NCBI GenBank assembly: GCA_964420985.1
Contig: CAYQUT010000007.1
Coordinates: 43,108 to 107,107 of the forward strand
Direction of reading: 5' to 3'
DNA from: CAMCTV01 sp964420985
GTDB lineage: Bacteria > Bacteroidota > Bacteroidia > Flavobacteriales_D > Sanyastnellaceae
DNA length: 64,000 nucleotides
The translations under genes and the position numbers were made by a program. Every line of letters begins with the position of its first letter. Position 1 is the first letter of the stretch. Positions 1 through 6,742 of the stretch are shown piece after piece. The notes under the pieces are model-generated. The model was not told the DNA's origin and searched no databases. It saw nothing but the letters and a program-made list of their open reading frames with translations.

Positions 1-133
1 TCCAAACAATGACACAGTATCCCAATGGTTCCTTGGTATCCCTGTCCAAAACAACACCTTTGACCGGTGTGGTTTGAGCTCCGCTGAAAATGCCCAGCAA
101 AATCAGCGGAAACAAAAACAAAGTGCGCATCAT
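1..133 (-). CDS. TonB-dependent receptor, N-terminal fragment (runs off the window)
   Basis: Only the first 44 codons are in the window. They read as a signal peptide (MMRTLFLFPLILLGIFSGAQ) followed by VKGVVLDRDTKEPLGYCVIV, the opening strands of a carboxypeptidase-regulatory-like domain. In Bacteroidota this domain precedes the plug of TonB-dependent outer-membrane receptors. There are two ATGs in tandem (133 and 130). The first directly abuts the stop codon of the HMA-domain gene at 134, so the two are probably cotranslated. Receptors beside HMA and HYC_CC_PP proteins are usually thought to handle copper or other metals; that substrate is inferred from context. The plug and barrel lie outside the window, so the receptor assignment rests on the N-terminus and the neighbours. 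Confidence 0.72.
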   Translation of the reverse strand, partial: MMRTLFLFPLILLGIFSGAQTTPVKGVVLDRDTKEPLGYCVIVW

Positions 134-478
134 TTAATGGTCCTCCAATGAACGGTATTTGCAACAGCCATGCACCTTACTGTACTGCTCATCAGAGGCA
201 GCAGACTTCTCTGTATCATAACCCGCTGCATTGATCAATTGATGCAACTTGGTTTCATTGATTTTATCGGGGCGATAAATAACCTTTACTTGGTGGGTCT
301 CTAAATTGTAATCACAGAAAACAACTCCTTTTGTGTCCAGAGCGTTCTCAATGGTCTTCTCACACATTCCACAAACGCCTGCCACCCAGAATTGGGTTTC
401 TACTGTCTTGGGCTGCTTTTGCGCCCATATGTTCATTCCTAAAACGGATAGAACAAGAATTAAAATATTTTTTTTCAT
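134..478 (-). CDS. Secreted heavy-metal-associated (HMA) domain protein
   Basis: A 114-residue protein with a signal peptide of about 19 residues (ending near NIWAQ) and one HMA ferredoxin-like domain. The metal-binding motif is GVCGMCEKT (CxxC), followed by the usual HMA pattern of a VVFCDYNLE strand, a KVIYRPDK strand and a C-terminal INAAGYDTE helix. An extra GCC pair near the C-terminus could also bind metal. Exported HMA proteins of this kind in Bacteroidota are thought to bind Cu or a similar soft metal in the periplasm. The gene lies between the HYC_CC_PP protein upstream and the TonB receptor downstream, with no gap to the latter, which suggests one metal-handling operon. The metal itself is not determined by the sequence. 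Confidence 0.82.
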   Translation of the reverse strand: MKKNILILVLSVLGMNIWAQKQPKTVETQFWVAGVCGMCEKTIENALDTKGVVFCDYNLETHQVKVIYRPDKINETKLHQLINAAGYDTEKSAASDEQYSKVHGCCKYRSLEDH

Positions 479-520
479 GATTAATTATTGTATTAAATGA
501 CTATTGAAAGCTTTTGAAAA

Positions 521-913
521 TCAAGCTGCACAGCGGTCATAATACAATAAAGAATGATTCTTGAGATACCGTTTGCCCCCCAGTAACGGTGGTGCATTGG
601 GATTATCTCCAAAGCACTTTTCCTCCAACAAGAAAAGTGTTGGATTATCCCATGATAAAGAAGAAGGAGGTATCGCAACGGCTAATGCGGTAAACGAGGC
701 GAAAGAGGAAGTCCAATCATCAACATCCAAATGGATGGACTCTTCACTGCAGCAATTGCCAATCCCTTCATGGTGATCATCTTCACAACAATCATCCGGT
801 GGTAAAAACCAACTCTGTTCTGAGCCACAGCAACAAGCATGAAAATAAACCGTTGGACTAAACGCAACGGCCATATTCAAAACAATAATGGCAATGACTT
901 TCCAGCGAATCAT
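521..913 (-). CDS. HYC_CC_PP-like cysteine-rich exported protein
   Basis: A 130-residue protein with an N-terminal hydrophobic segment (about residues 5-20), then clustered cysteines (HACCCGS, DDCCEDDHH, GNCCSEE) and a C-terminal NAPPLL. This spacing fits the small Bacteroidota HYC_CC_PP family, which accompanies HMA proteins and TonB receptors. No enzymatic role is known; the Cys/His/Asp-rich middle suggests metal binding. The gene is first in the minus-strand operon leading to the HMA protein and the receptor. Its ATG follows a TACCTTTG box by only four bases, so the transcript is predicted to be leaderless. Family assignment is from motif memory, not a search. Confidence 0.68.
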   Translation of the reverse strand: MIRWKVIAIIVLNMAVAFSPTVYFHACCCGSEQSWFLPPDDCCEDDHHEGIGNCCSEESIHLDVDDWTSSFASFTALAVAIPPSSLSWDNPTLFLLEEKCFGDNPNAPPLLGGKRYLKNHSLLYYDRCAA

Positions 914-917
914 GAAA

Positions 918-925
918 CAAAGGTA
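918..925 (-). promoter_or_regulatory. -7 element TACCTTTG, leaderless promoter of the metal operon
   Basis: The minus strand reads TACCTTTG-TTTC-ATG. The box matches the Bacteroidota -7 consensus TAnnTTTG exactly and ends four bases before the ATG at 913, so transcription should start at or next to the A of the start codon. No convincing -33 TTG is seen. Confidence 0.62.
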
Positions 926-978
926 AAAAAAAATTGAACCCTATAACCTATCAACTGCAACTCTAACCTTCACAAGTC

Positions 979-986
979 TATATTTG
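979..986 (+). promoter_or_regulatory. -7 element TATATTTG, leaderless promoter of udk
   Basis: TATATTTG-AAAC-ATG: an exact TAnnTTTG box four bases before the udk start, the same geometry as eleven other genes in the window. It is divergent from the metal operon promoter about 55 bp away. Confidence 0.62.
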
Positions 987-990
987 AAAC

Positions 991-1608
991 ATGGAAACTT
1001 TTATTGTCGGCATAGCCGGAGGGAGTGGCGCAGGAAAAACAACATTTCTGCGGGCCTTGATGAATCATTACACGGAAGGTCAAGTGGCGTTGGTTTCACA
1101 AGACAATTACTACAAGCCAAAAGCTTTACAGATGACAGATGAAAATGGAATAATCAATTTTGATTTACCATCCAGTATTGACCATGACCATTTTGTAAAA
1201 GACATGGAAGACTTGGCCCAAGGCAAGTCCATCACCAAGTTGGAATACAACTTTAACAATCCTGCCTGGGAGCCTCAACCCATTGTTGTTGCTCCTGCTC
1301 CGGTCATTGTCATGGAGGGCTTATTCGTATTTCATTTTCCAGAAATCATGAGTCGACTAAACTACAGGGTGTATTTGGATGCAGATGTCGATTTGCGCCT
1401 AACCAGGAGAATAGACCGCGACGGCAAGCAGCGTGGTTATCCAGAGCATGAGGTGCGCTACCAATGGGACAACCATGTGCGTCCCGCGGAACAACAATTC
1501 TTGGAACCTTACAAACAGCAGTGTGAGTTGGTTGTCTTAAATGATCACAGTTATGAAACCGGGCTGAGGGTTTTGGTAGAGGCCATTGAAAAAAAATTGA
1601 ACGCATAG
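991..1608 (+). CDS. udk: Uridine kinase
   Basis: A 205-residue cytosolic P-loop kinase that phosphorylates uridine and cytidine to UMP and CMP using GTP or ATP, in pyrimidine salvage. Walker A is GGSGAGKTT at residues 10-18. It is followed by the SQDNYYKP substrate segment, the DHPxAFD-like DLPSSIDHDHF segment and the LDADVDLRLTRRIDRD lid region typical of uridine kinases. Length is normal for the family (about 205-215). The start is fixed by the conserved N-terminus and a leaderless-type promoter just before it. The ArsC-like gene follows 43 bp downstream on the same strand. Confidence 0.93.
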   Translation: METFIVGIAGGSGAGKTTFLRALMNHYTEGQVALVSQDNYYKPKALQMTDENGIINFDLPSSIDHDHFVKDMEDLAQGKSITKLEYNFNNPAWEPQPIVVAPAPVIVMEGLFVFHFPEIMSRLNYRVYLDADVDLRLTRRIDRDGKQRGYPEHEVRYQWDNHVRPAEQQFLEPYKQQCELVVLNDHSYETGLRVLVEAIEKKLNA

Positions 1609-1651
1609 AACAAGAAGTCGCTCCCGTTGTTTTACTGCAAAAGAAGAAACC

Positions 1652-2002
1652 ATGAAAAAGATATTTGTTTTGGCCAATTGTGGCACCTGTCAACGAATTT
1701 TGAAGGACCTGGGTACCAAGACCAAGGGGTATGAAATACAAGACATCAAAACAGAAAAAATATCGGCCAAGGATTTGGACGAAATGAAGAAATTGGCGGG
1801 CAGCTATGAGGCTTTGTTCAGTCGTGTAGCCATGAAATACCGTTCGATGGGATTGAATGAAATGGCGTTGACGGAAAAAGATTACCGCAAGTACATTTTG
1901 GAGGAGTACACCTTCTTGAAACGTCCTGTGGTAGTGAACGGCGATGCCATTTTTATTGGGAATAGCAAGAAGGTGGTAGAGGCGGCTAAGGCTGGGATGT
2001 GA
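1652..2002 (+). CDS. ArsC/Spx (YffB-like) family thioredoxin-fold protein
   Basis: A 116-residue protein with an N-terminal CxxC (Cys10 and Cys13 in NCGTCQRIL) and a KRPVVV strand holding the expected cis-proline. This is the layout of the ArsC/Spx/YffB family. Members include arsenate reductases and the transcription factor Spx; most Bacteroidota members are simply called arsenate reductase family, and the sequence does not show whether arsenate is the substrate. The gene is 43 bp after udk. Its last 17 bases overlap the 3' end of the convergent Y1 transposase gene, but the reading frame looks complete. Confidence 0.8.
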   Translation: MKKIFVLANCGTCQRILKDLGTKTKGYEIQDIKTEKISAKDLDEMKKLAGSYEALFSRVAMKYRSMGLNEMALTEKDYRKYILEEYTFLKRPVVVNGDAIFIGNSKKVVEAAKAGM

Positions 2003-2399
2003 TTTGAGGTTTGTATTTGAGTTGATTGCCGTGACGGCGTTTTTGATTTCTAATGTAACTGTGTAATTTGGGCAGGCCTTCATCTCCCACCGCTTTGGCC
2101 CAAAATCCGTCTTGCCATTTAAAGTGTTCTGGAATCAAGTTGTTTTTATTGACAAAATAAGAAGTGCTGCCTTTGACCTGCTTGATGACTTGATCCAAGG
2201 GAAATTTTGGATTGAGCAAGAAGAGGCAATGGACATGGTCTTGCATTCCGTTGATTACCCTGACGGGACATCCCATCTTGATAAACTGCTCGTACATGTG
2301 GTTGTAAATCGGTTTCTCTTTGTCCAGGTGGATATAGAAATTACGATATTTTGTGGCCCATACCGCGTGGACCCAGATTCTAACATAGGAGTTGGGCAT
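1986..2399 (-). mobile_element. Single Y1 (IS200/RAYT-type) transposase gene
   Basis: A 137-residue HUH transposase of the Y1_Tnp family. The HUH motif is at residues 55-57 (DHVHCLF) and the likely catalytic tyrosine is Y115 in LHSYIRNQKRRH. The N-terminus (SYVRIWVHAVWATKYR) is typical of REP-associated tyrosine transposases in Bacteroidota. No tnpB, no second gene and no clear IS ends are present. An imperfect GGGTTGAAACCC-centred palindrome lies at 2514-2533, upstream of its start, and may be a REP-like partner. Its stop codon lies inside the 3' end of the ArsC-like gene. A TAACTTTG box (2416-2423) precedes it. The frame is intact and could be functional. Confidence 0.87.
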
Positions 2400-2415
2400 G
2401 GTGGTGTTTTTTGGG

Positions 2416-2423
2416 CAAAGTTA
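2416..2423 (-). promoter_or_regulatory. -7 element TAACTTTG of the Y1 transposase
   Basis: The minus strand reads TAACTTTG, an exact TAnnTTTG match, 16 bases before the ATG at 2399. This predicts a transcript with a leader of about 12 nt. Confidence 0.45.
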
Positions 2424-2513
2424 TTTTTGGCTTTTTGGATCACCTAAAAACCTTGCCTATAAATTATGGGCTGGTTATGCATGGGGGTTGGTTGCTGATA
2501 ACACCCTTTTTTT

Positions 2514-2533
2514 CCGGGGGTTGAAACCCACGG
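2514..2533. repeat. REP-like imperfect palindrome
   Basis: CCGGGGGTT-GA-AACCCACGG: two 9-base arms with one mismatch around a GA centre. GGGTTGAAACCC-cored palindromes recur as dispersed repeats in many Bacteroidota genomes, and this one lies 115 bp upstream of a RAYT-type transposase. Only this copy was seen in the window, so its repetitive nature is inferred. Confidence 0.45.
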
Positions 2534-2794
2534 CCATGCTTTGATTAAAACTAATTGCTCGAGTTCATATTACAAATTCGGAACTCAAAGATCTTAATAA
2601 TTTCTTTAAAACGAGTCTGCTCAACATCCTGGTTTGGTCAATGGATATAGAAAAGTTCATAGCCAATATAAAATATAAGAAATACTATCAGACCACTAGT
2701 GGAGCGAATCCGTTGTAATAAGTTTTATCACTAAATAATACTTCTCTCAAATACAAGGGATGTTGATATTTCTAGAAACCATACATACGCGTTC

Positions 2795-3919
2795 TCATTT
2801 CATTATGAAATTCCGCAGCTTCTCTAAAGTCTCTTCACTAGAATTGGCATGCTCTTCAAAATAAAAATTTTCACCTTCCAATTTCATTCTCATTAACCAA
2901 TCCTTCCAGAAAACATTTAATATGTACCAGTCTTTATCTAAACCTGACTTTCTCTCTCTAACTTCACAAATCATTATTTCAGCCCGAGATAAATTAACAT
3001 CAGGGTACGCTGCAACGGGGATGCCCAATTTTCTAATTGTATCTAAAATTGCTTCATCTCCAAACTGGACCGTATTCTTTAATTTCCTCCAATTTTCTCT
3101 CTGATGATCACTAATTTTATTTCCCGTTTTTGCTTCAAGGTACCCATCTGTCAAGATGAGAATCTTATTTCTGTATCCGTTATAAAAATCATCTTCATCA
3201 AGTTTATTTCCCCCTGAGACAGAATACCCTTTAAAATAACTGAAATAATCAGCGCCCATTTTTACAGTCGAATCCGCCTTAAAAGTTTCCGCCGTAATAT
3301 TATAAATATTTAGCAGCGCATCACTAAATTCTTTTTTTCTTTCCTCAGTAAAAAAAAGTCTATTTGATTTTCCAATATGCTCACTCAAATCAATTCTTAA
3401 TTCATTGGCAAAATTGGAAAAAAGACCTTTAATCTGATTGTCGTCTGTTACATCAATCATAAGAAGATCCCTGGAATCCTGGCTTAATTGAACCCGATTC
3501 ACAAAAAAATCATAAACTTTATTGATAATTTCTTGATCATATTTTGCTTGATCTGGATAATCGTAAATTCGTTTTGACAAATCTGGAACAACAATCAAAT
3601 TCAAGTTCATTCTCTTTGGAGGAATCCATTTTAGACATTCTTGAATCTCATTTTCATTTAATTTCATGGAAGTGAGTTTCTCTCTGACTGCATCCTGAAG
3701 ATATTCAGAAGTTACTAAATTTCCATCAGCACCTGTCTCCGTAAATTCAGATTTAGCTGGTAAATACAAACTTTTGATTTCTTCAATGGAAGTACTGAGT
3801 TTTATTTTTTCAACCAATTCCTGCTCTGCTGATGGGGTAATTAACCAGTAAATAAAAACACCAAAGAACAATAATGTCAATAACAAACCTATGATAGGTC
3901 CACTCTTTTTCTTTTTCAT
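2795..3919 (-). CDS. Membrane-anchored protein with a von Willebrand A-like region, unknown function
   Basis: A 374-residue protein with a KKKK start and one transmembrane helix (about residues 9-27); the rest should lie outside the cytoplasmic membrane. Residues about 105-330 have a vWA-like order of strands: LNLIVVPDLSKRIYD (Asp113, Ser115), RDLLMIDVTDD (151-160), then KILILTDGYLEA (Asp258). A vWA MIDAS would be DxSxS plus a later Asp; here the first part is DLSKR, so metal binding may be lost or altered. The start is 2 bp from the stop of the 420-residue membrane protein upstream, so the two form one operon. I do not recognise the family. The sequence is visibly more AT-rich than the surrounding housekeeping genes. 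Confidence 0.62.
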   Translation of the reverse strand: MKKKKSGPIIGLLLTLLFFGVFIYWLITPSAEQELVEKIKLSTSIEEIKSLYLPAKSEFTETGADGNLVTSEYLQDAVREKLTSMKLNENEIQECLKWIPPKRMNLNLIVVPDLSKRIYDYPDQAKYDQEIINKVYDFFVNRVQLSQDSRDLLMIDVTDDNQIKGLFSNFANELRIDLSEHIGKSNRLFFTEERKKEFSDALLNIYNITAETFKADSTVKMGADYFSYFKGYSVSGGNKLDEDDFYNGYRNKILILTDGYLEAKTGNKISDHQRENWRKLKNTVQFGDEAILDTIRKLGIPVAAYPDVNLSRAEIMICEVRERKSGLDKDWYILNVFWKDWLMRMKLEGENFYFEEHANSSEETLEKLRNFIMK

Positions 3920-3920
3920 A

Positions 3921-5183
3921 CTAATTCTTAATAGTTCGCGTAGAACTTAATGATGCCAACTTTTGATTAAGCCAAACGGTCTGTGCTTCTATCGCCTCTG
4001 AAACCAAACGTTTAGCCAATTCTGGATCATTAGCCAAATTGTTGTTGGTATAATTCTGCCACCCAGAGGAAAACTCACCTATTGCACCTTTAAGTGCAGG
4101 TATGTTGACGGGAATATCCCCTGATTCATAACCATTAATTTCTCTTTGCTTTTCATTTATCTTTTCGTCACAACCTTGGATATCAGCCTCCTTTCTAAAA
4201 ATTCTATTCTGAATCTCTGCCAGCTCCTTTCGCTTTTCCTGAATACGTTGGCCCACATGCTCAAGCATTAGTTTTACTTTTTCGCTTTCGGTCTTCAAAT
4301 AAGGATGACTCAAAACAAAATGAAGCAACACTCCCCAAATTACATAGACCACAAAGCCGAGAATCAGTACCAAATAAAAATTCACGTCACTAAAAATCAT
4401 TGTTGGCTTCCAAAGCTCATCAGATGTTCCGGCATTGAAAGAATTATTATGGACTCCCTCTGAAATTTTATAACCGATAAAACCATCAGCGACCAATGTG
4501 ATAAACAAAAGTGAAATAATCCCTCCTAGTTGGGAGGGTTTATTTTTCTCTTTCAGTTTCTTATTTTTTTCCAGCGCATCATGAATTAAAAATCCGAGAC
4601 CTAAAAAAATAACGGGAAATAGTATTACCAAAGCAATCACACCAGGCCCTTTCTGTGTAGCATCTCTGAATACATTTGGATTTATGAATCCCAAGGATCC
4701 CGGCTTAACCCCATATAAGGCTGAATAACCCGACGAAGAGTAAAAAACAAATAAATAAAGTGTCAGCATCAATGTGATAAATGTTGCTATTACAAATGGA
4801 ATGGTATTACCCATCTCTCCTTCTCCATTTCGAATGTCAATCCTCTCAAGTTCTAATTCTTGAATTTCTTGTTCTTTATCTGACTTAGCCGACTCTTCTG
4901 CTTGCCTTTCTGAAACAATTTCTAAACGTCTCGCCTTTTCCTGAAGCATTTCCTTTCGCAGTTGCTCAATTCTTTCCTTTAAACCTTGTTCATTGAGTCG
5001 TTCACTTTCTAAAAAACGATCGTAAACAATATTTAAAAAACCAGGTATCGCATCTGCCCTTGATTGAGCATTCTGAGCAGCTTGGAATCCATCTTGACGA
5101 TATGTACCTGCATTTGCAATGGGAATTTGCCCTGGAGTTGTACCTCCAACCCGCCCACCGTTAAAATTTTCCGTATCAATCAT
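3921..5183 (-). CDS. Four-helix membrane protein with flanking coiled coils, unknown function
   Basis: A 420-residue protein. A Gly/Gln-rich N-terminus (1-45) is followed by a charged coiled coil (about 58-115), four membrane helices (about 127-149, 181-201, 220-240, 268-291), a second coiled coil (about 298-350) and a tail rich in Asn and Ala. Both coiled coils would face the cytoplasm if the helices span an even number of times. The layout is loosely like DUF4407 proteins, but I see no signature that settles this. It is the first gene of a two-gene operon with the vWA-like protein, and is divergent from an XRE-type regulator 179 bp away. No catalytic motif is visible; a sensing or scaffold role is only a guess. 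Confidence 0.6.
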   Translation of the reverse strand: MIDTENFNGGRVGGTTPGQIPIANAGTYRQDGFQAAQNAQSRADAIPGFLNIVYDRFLESERLNEQGLKERIEQLRKEMLQEKARRLEIVSERQAEESAKSDKEQEIQELELERIDIRNGEGEMGNTIPFVIATFITLMLTLYLFVFYSSSGYSALYGVKPGSLGFINPNVFRDATQKGPGVIALVILFPVIFLGLGFLIHDALEKNKKLKEKNKPSQLGGIISLLFITLVADGFIGYKISEGVHNNSFNAGTSDELWKPTMIFSDVNFYLVLILGFVVYVIWGVLLHFVLSHPYLKTESEKVKLMLEHVGQRIQEKRKELAEIQNRIFRKEADIQGCDEKINEKQREINGYESGDIPVNIPALKGAIGEFSSGWQNYTNNNLANDPELAKRLVSEAIEAQTVWLNQKLASLSSTRTIKN

Positions 5184-5199
5184 ACTTTGACTATTTTCA

Positions 5200-5207
5200 C
5201 AAATATA
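5200..5207 (-). promoter_or_regulatory. -7 element TATATTTG of the membrane cassette
   Basis: The minus strand carries TATATTTG 16 bases before the ATG at 5183. The 5184-5362 intergenic region is very AT-rich and also holds the divergent regulator's promoter, so cross-regulation is possible. Confidence 0.45.
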
Positions 5208-5350
5208 GTTTTATTGTATTTTTAATTTAGGTTTTTAATACCATTTTTAATAAATATTTTTAGGTGTTAAGAACAATTTTTGTAAATCATCATTTAGTTT
5301 TCCTATACAAATAGAAATTCTCTTGTAATAAAAATTGCCCAATTTGCCCC

Positions 5351-5358
5351 TAGCTTAG
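5351..5358 (+). promoter_or_regulatory. -7-like element TAGCTTAG, leaderless promoter of the XRE gene
   Basis: TAGCTTAG-GCTC-ATG: one mismatch to TAnnTTTG, with the four-base spacing to ATG shared by other leaderless candidates in this window. Confidence 0.5.
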
Positions 5359-5362
5359 GCTC

Positions 5363-5692
5363 ATGGCAAAAGCAATCATCGGGCAAGAAATAAAACGTGT
5401 AGTGAAACTGCGCGGTTTGACCGTTGAAGAGCTTGCCTCAGCACTCAATGTTTCCAAACCCAATATCTTCGATATTTACCGCCGTGAAACCATCGATACC
5501 GGCCTGCTTGAACGTCTTTGCAAGGTGCTAAACCACAATTTCTTTCAACCCTTTTCAGAACGGTACCAAACCGATCTCCAAAAAGAAACCATCCTTTTGT
5601 ACAAAGAACAAATTGATTTTCTCAAAAGCTTGGTCAAAGAAAAGGATGACATGTACCAAGTCCTGGCAAAAGCGCTGGAGAAGAAGAAGTAA
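5363..5692 (+). CDS. XRE/Cro-type HTH protein with C-terminal helix
   Basis: A 109-residue protein. Residues about 8-50 form a Cro/CI-type helix-turn-helix: GLTVEELASALNVSKPNIFDIYRR, then a DTGLLERLCKVLNHNFFQPF segment. The C-terminal half is a charged helix (KEQIDFLKSLVKEKDDMYQVLAKALEKKK), probably a coiled-coil dimeriser. Such small HTH proteins occur widely in Bacteroidota. It is divergent from the two-gene membrane cassette and may regulate it, but the EamA gene downstream (107 bp, own promoter) is an alternative partner. No operator was identified with confidence. Confidence 0.78.
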   Translation: MAKAIIGQEIKRVVKLRGLTVEELASALNVSKPNIFDIYRRETIDTGLLERLCKVLNHNFFQPFSERYQTDLQKETILLYKEQIDFLKSLVKEKDDMYQVLAKALEKKK

Positions 5693-5786
5693 GTTCCTCC
5701 CCGTTTCCTCCTTGAACATTTTCTTTTCCGCTTGACCTGCGCACGTAGCTTTTGTCCTCGGTCATGCCCCCAAGTAATGCCCATCT

Positions 5787-5794
5787 TATATTTG
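5787..5794 (+). promoter_or_regulatory. -7 element TATATTTG, leaderless promoter of the EamA gene
   Basis: TATATTTG-CAAC-ATG: an exact consensus box four bases before the start codon at 5799. This supports that ATG over longer upstream frames. Confidence 0.62.
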
Positions 5795-5798
5795 CAAC

Positions 5799-6686
5799 AT
5801 GCACCAAAAAACGCTTGCCCATCTCCTGTTGCTTGCTGTCGCCCTCATTTACAGCGCCAACTATGTCTGGGCCAAGGAAGTGATGCCCAACCCCATTCCT
5901 CCCAATGCCTTTATCCTTCTGCGCGCGGGTGGTGCTACGGCACTGTTTTGGCTGTTTCTTAAAAAATATTGGATTCTTCCTGAGCGGCTTGACCTGCTGC
6001 GTCTGTTACTCTGCGGTCTGTGCGGCGTCACCATCAATCAACTCTGCTTCTTCAATGGACTGGCCATCACCGCACCCCTTCACGCCGCCATCATCATGAT
6101 TCTTACCCCTGTGATTGTCACTTCGTTCTCCATTCTCGTGTTGAAACAAAAGACAACTTCCTTGCAATGGTTCGGCATTGCCATTGGCCTCATTGGCGCC
6201 ATAGGCTTTATAGGATATGGCAAAAACAACCCCATGCACGGCGCTTCCGCATTGGGCGATCTTTTTATTCTCATCAATGCCGTTTCCTATAGCTTCTACC
6301 TCATCATGGTGAAACCCCTCATGCACAAATACCACCCCCTCAGCATCATTCCTTGGGTTTTTACTTTTGGCCTACTCGGTGTACTGCCTTTTGGTTGGTC
6401 TGAACTTTCTAATCAAGCACATTGGGATTTGTCCTTGCACCAATGGGCCATCGTTGCCTTTGTAGTGGTGTGTGTTACCTTTCTCACCTACCTCTTCAAT
6501 ATCATCGCCATTCAAAAACTTTCCCCTACCCATGCCGGTGTGTACATCTATCTGCAACCTCCCATTGCGGCGCTATTCAGTGTTTGGGCAGGTTTGCCTG
6601 TGGCCAACCTTTTTACCTTGCCCAAAATTCTTTTTACTGCTCTCATCGTCATCGGTGTTATCCTGGTAAGCAGGAAAATCAACTAG
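5799..6686 (+). CDS. EamA/DMT-family transporter
   Basis: A 295-residue inner-membrane protein with ten predicted helices in two repeated five-helix halves, as in the drug/metabolite transporter superfamily. Typical elements are the N-terminal ALIYSANYVWAKEVMP helix, the FILLRAGGATALFW segment of repeat 1, and the THAGVYIYLQPPIAALFSVW helix of repeat 2, the hallmark of EamA domains. Members export amino acids, nucleosides or other small metabolites; the substrate cannot be told from sequence. It stands alone, with its own promoter. Confidence 0.87.
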   Translation: MHQKTLAHLLLLAVALIYSANYVWAKEVMPNPIPPNAFILLRAGGATALFWLFLKKYWILPERLDLLRLLLCGLCGVTINQLCFFNGLAITAPLHAAIIMILTPVIVTSFSILVLKQKTTSLQWFGIAIGLIGAIGFIGYGKNNPMHGASALGDLFILINAVSYSFYLIMVKPLMHKYHPLSIIPWVFTFGLLGVLPFGWSELSNQAHWDLSLHQWAIVAFVVVCVTFLTYLFNIIAIQKLSPTHAGVYIYLQPPIAALFSVWAGLPVANLFTLPKILFTALIVIGVILVSRKIN

Positions 6687-6730
6687 CTGTTAAATCTCTT
6701 TTTTTTCGATCTTATTCAGCTTGTCCATTT

Positions 6731-6738
6731 TAACTTGC
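6731..6738 (+). promoter_or_regulatory. -7-like element TAACTTGC before the YCF48-repeat gene
   Basis: TAACTTGC-TGTC-ATG: a weaker version of the TAnnTTTG box at the same four-base distance from ATG. This is the least certain of the leaderless-type sites. Confidence 0.38.
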
Positions 6739-6742
6739 TGTC

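Larger units (their letters stand above)
2400..2794. other. Non-coding stretch between transposase and membrane cassette
   Basis: About 395 bases without a recognisable gene. It holds the transposase -7 box (2416-2423) and the REP-like palindrome (2514-2533). A 25-codon ORF at 2641-2718 (start MDIEKFIANIKYKKYY) has no family I recognise and no convincing start signal. The rest is AT-rich sequence downstream of the membrane cassette. No strong terminator hairpin was found. Confidence 0.5.

Noticed and set aside
1346..2083. 245-codon open frame on the minus strand across udk and the ArsC-like gene
   Set aside because: Antisense to two well-supported genes, with no recognisable motif and low-complexity residue use.
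2112..2447. Plus-strand frame opposite the Y1 transposase
   Set aside because: Antisense shadow; no motif and no start context.
2641..2718. 25-codon ORF in the transposase-cassette gap
   Set aside because: Too short to support alone, and no promoter or start signal; mentioned only in the gap entry.
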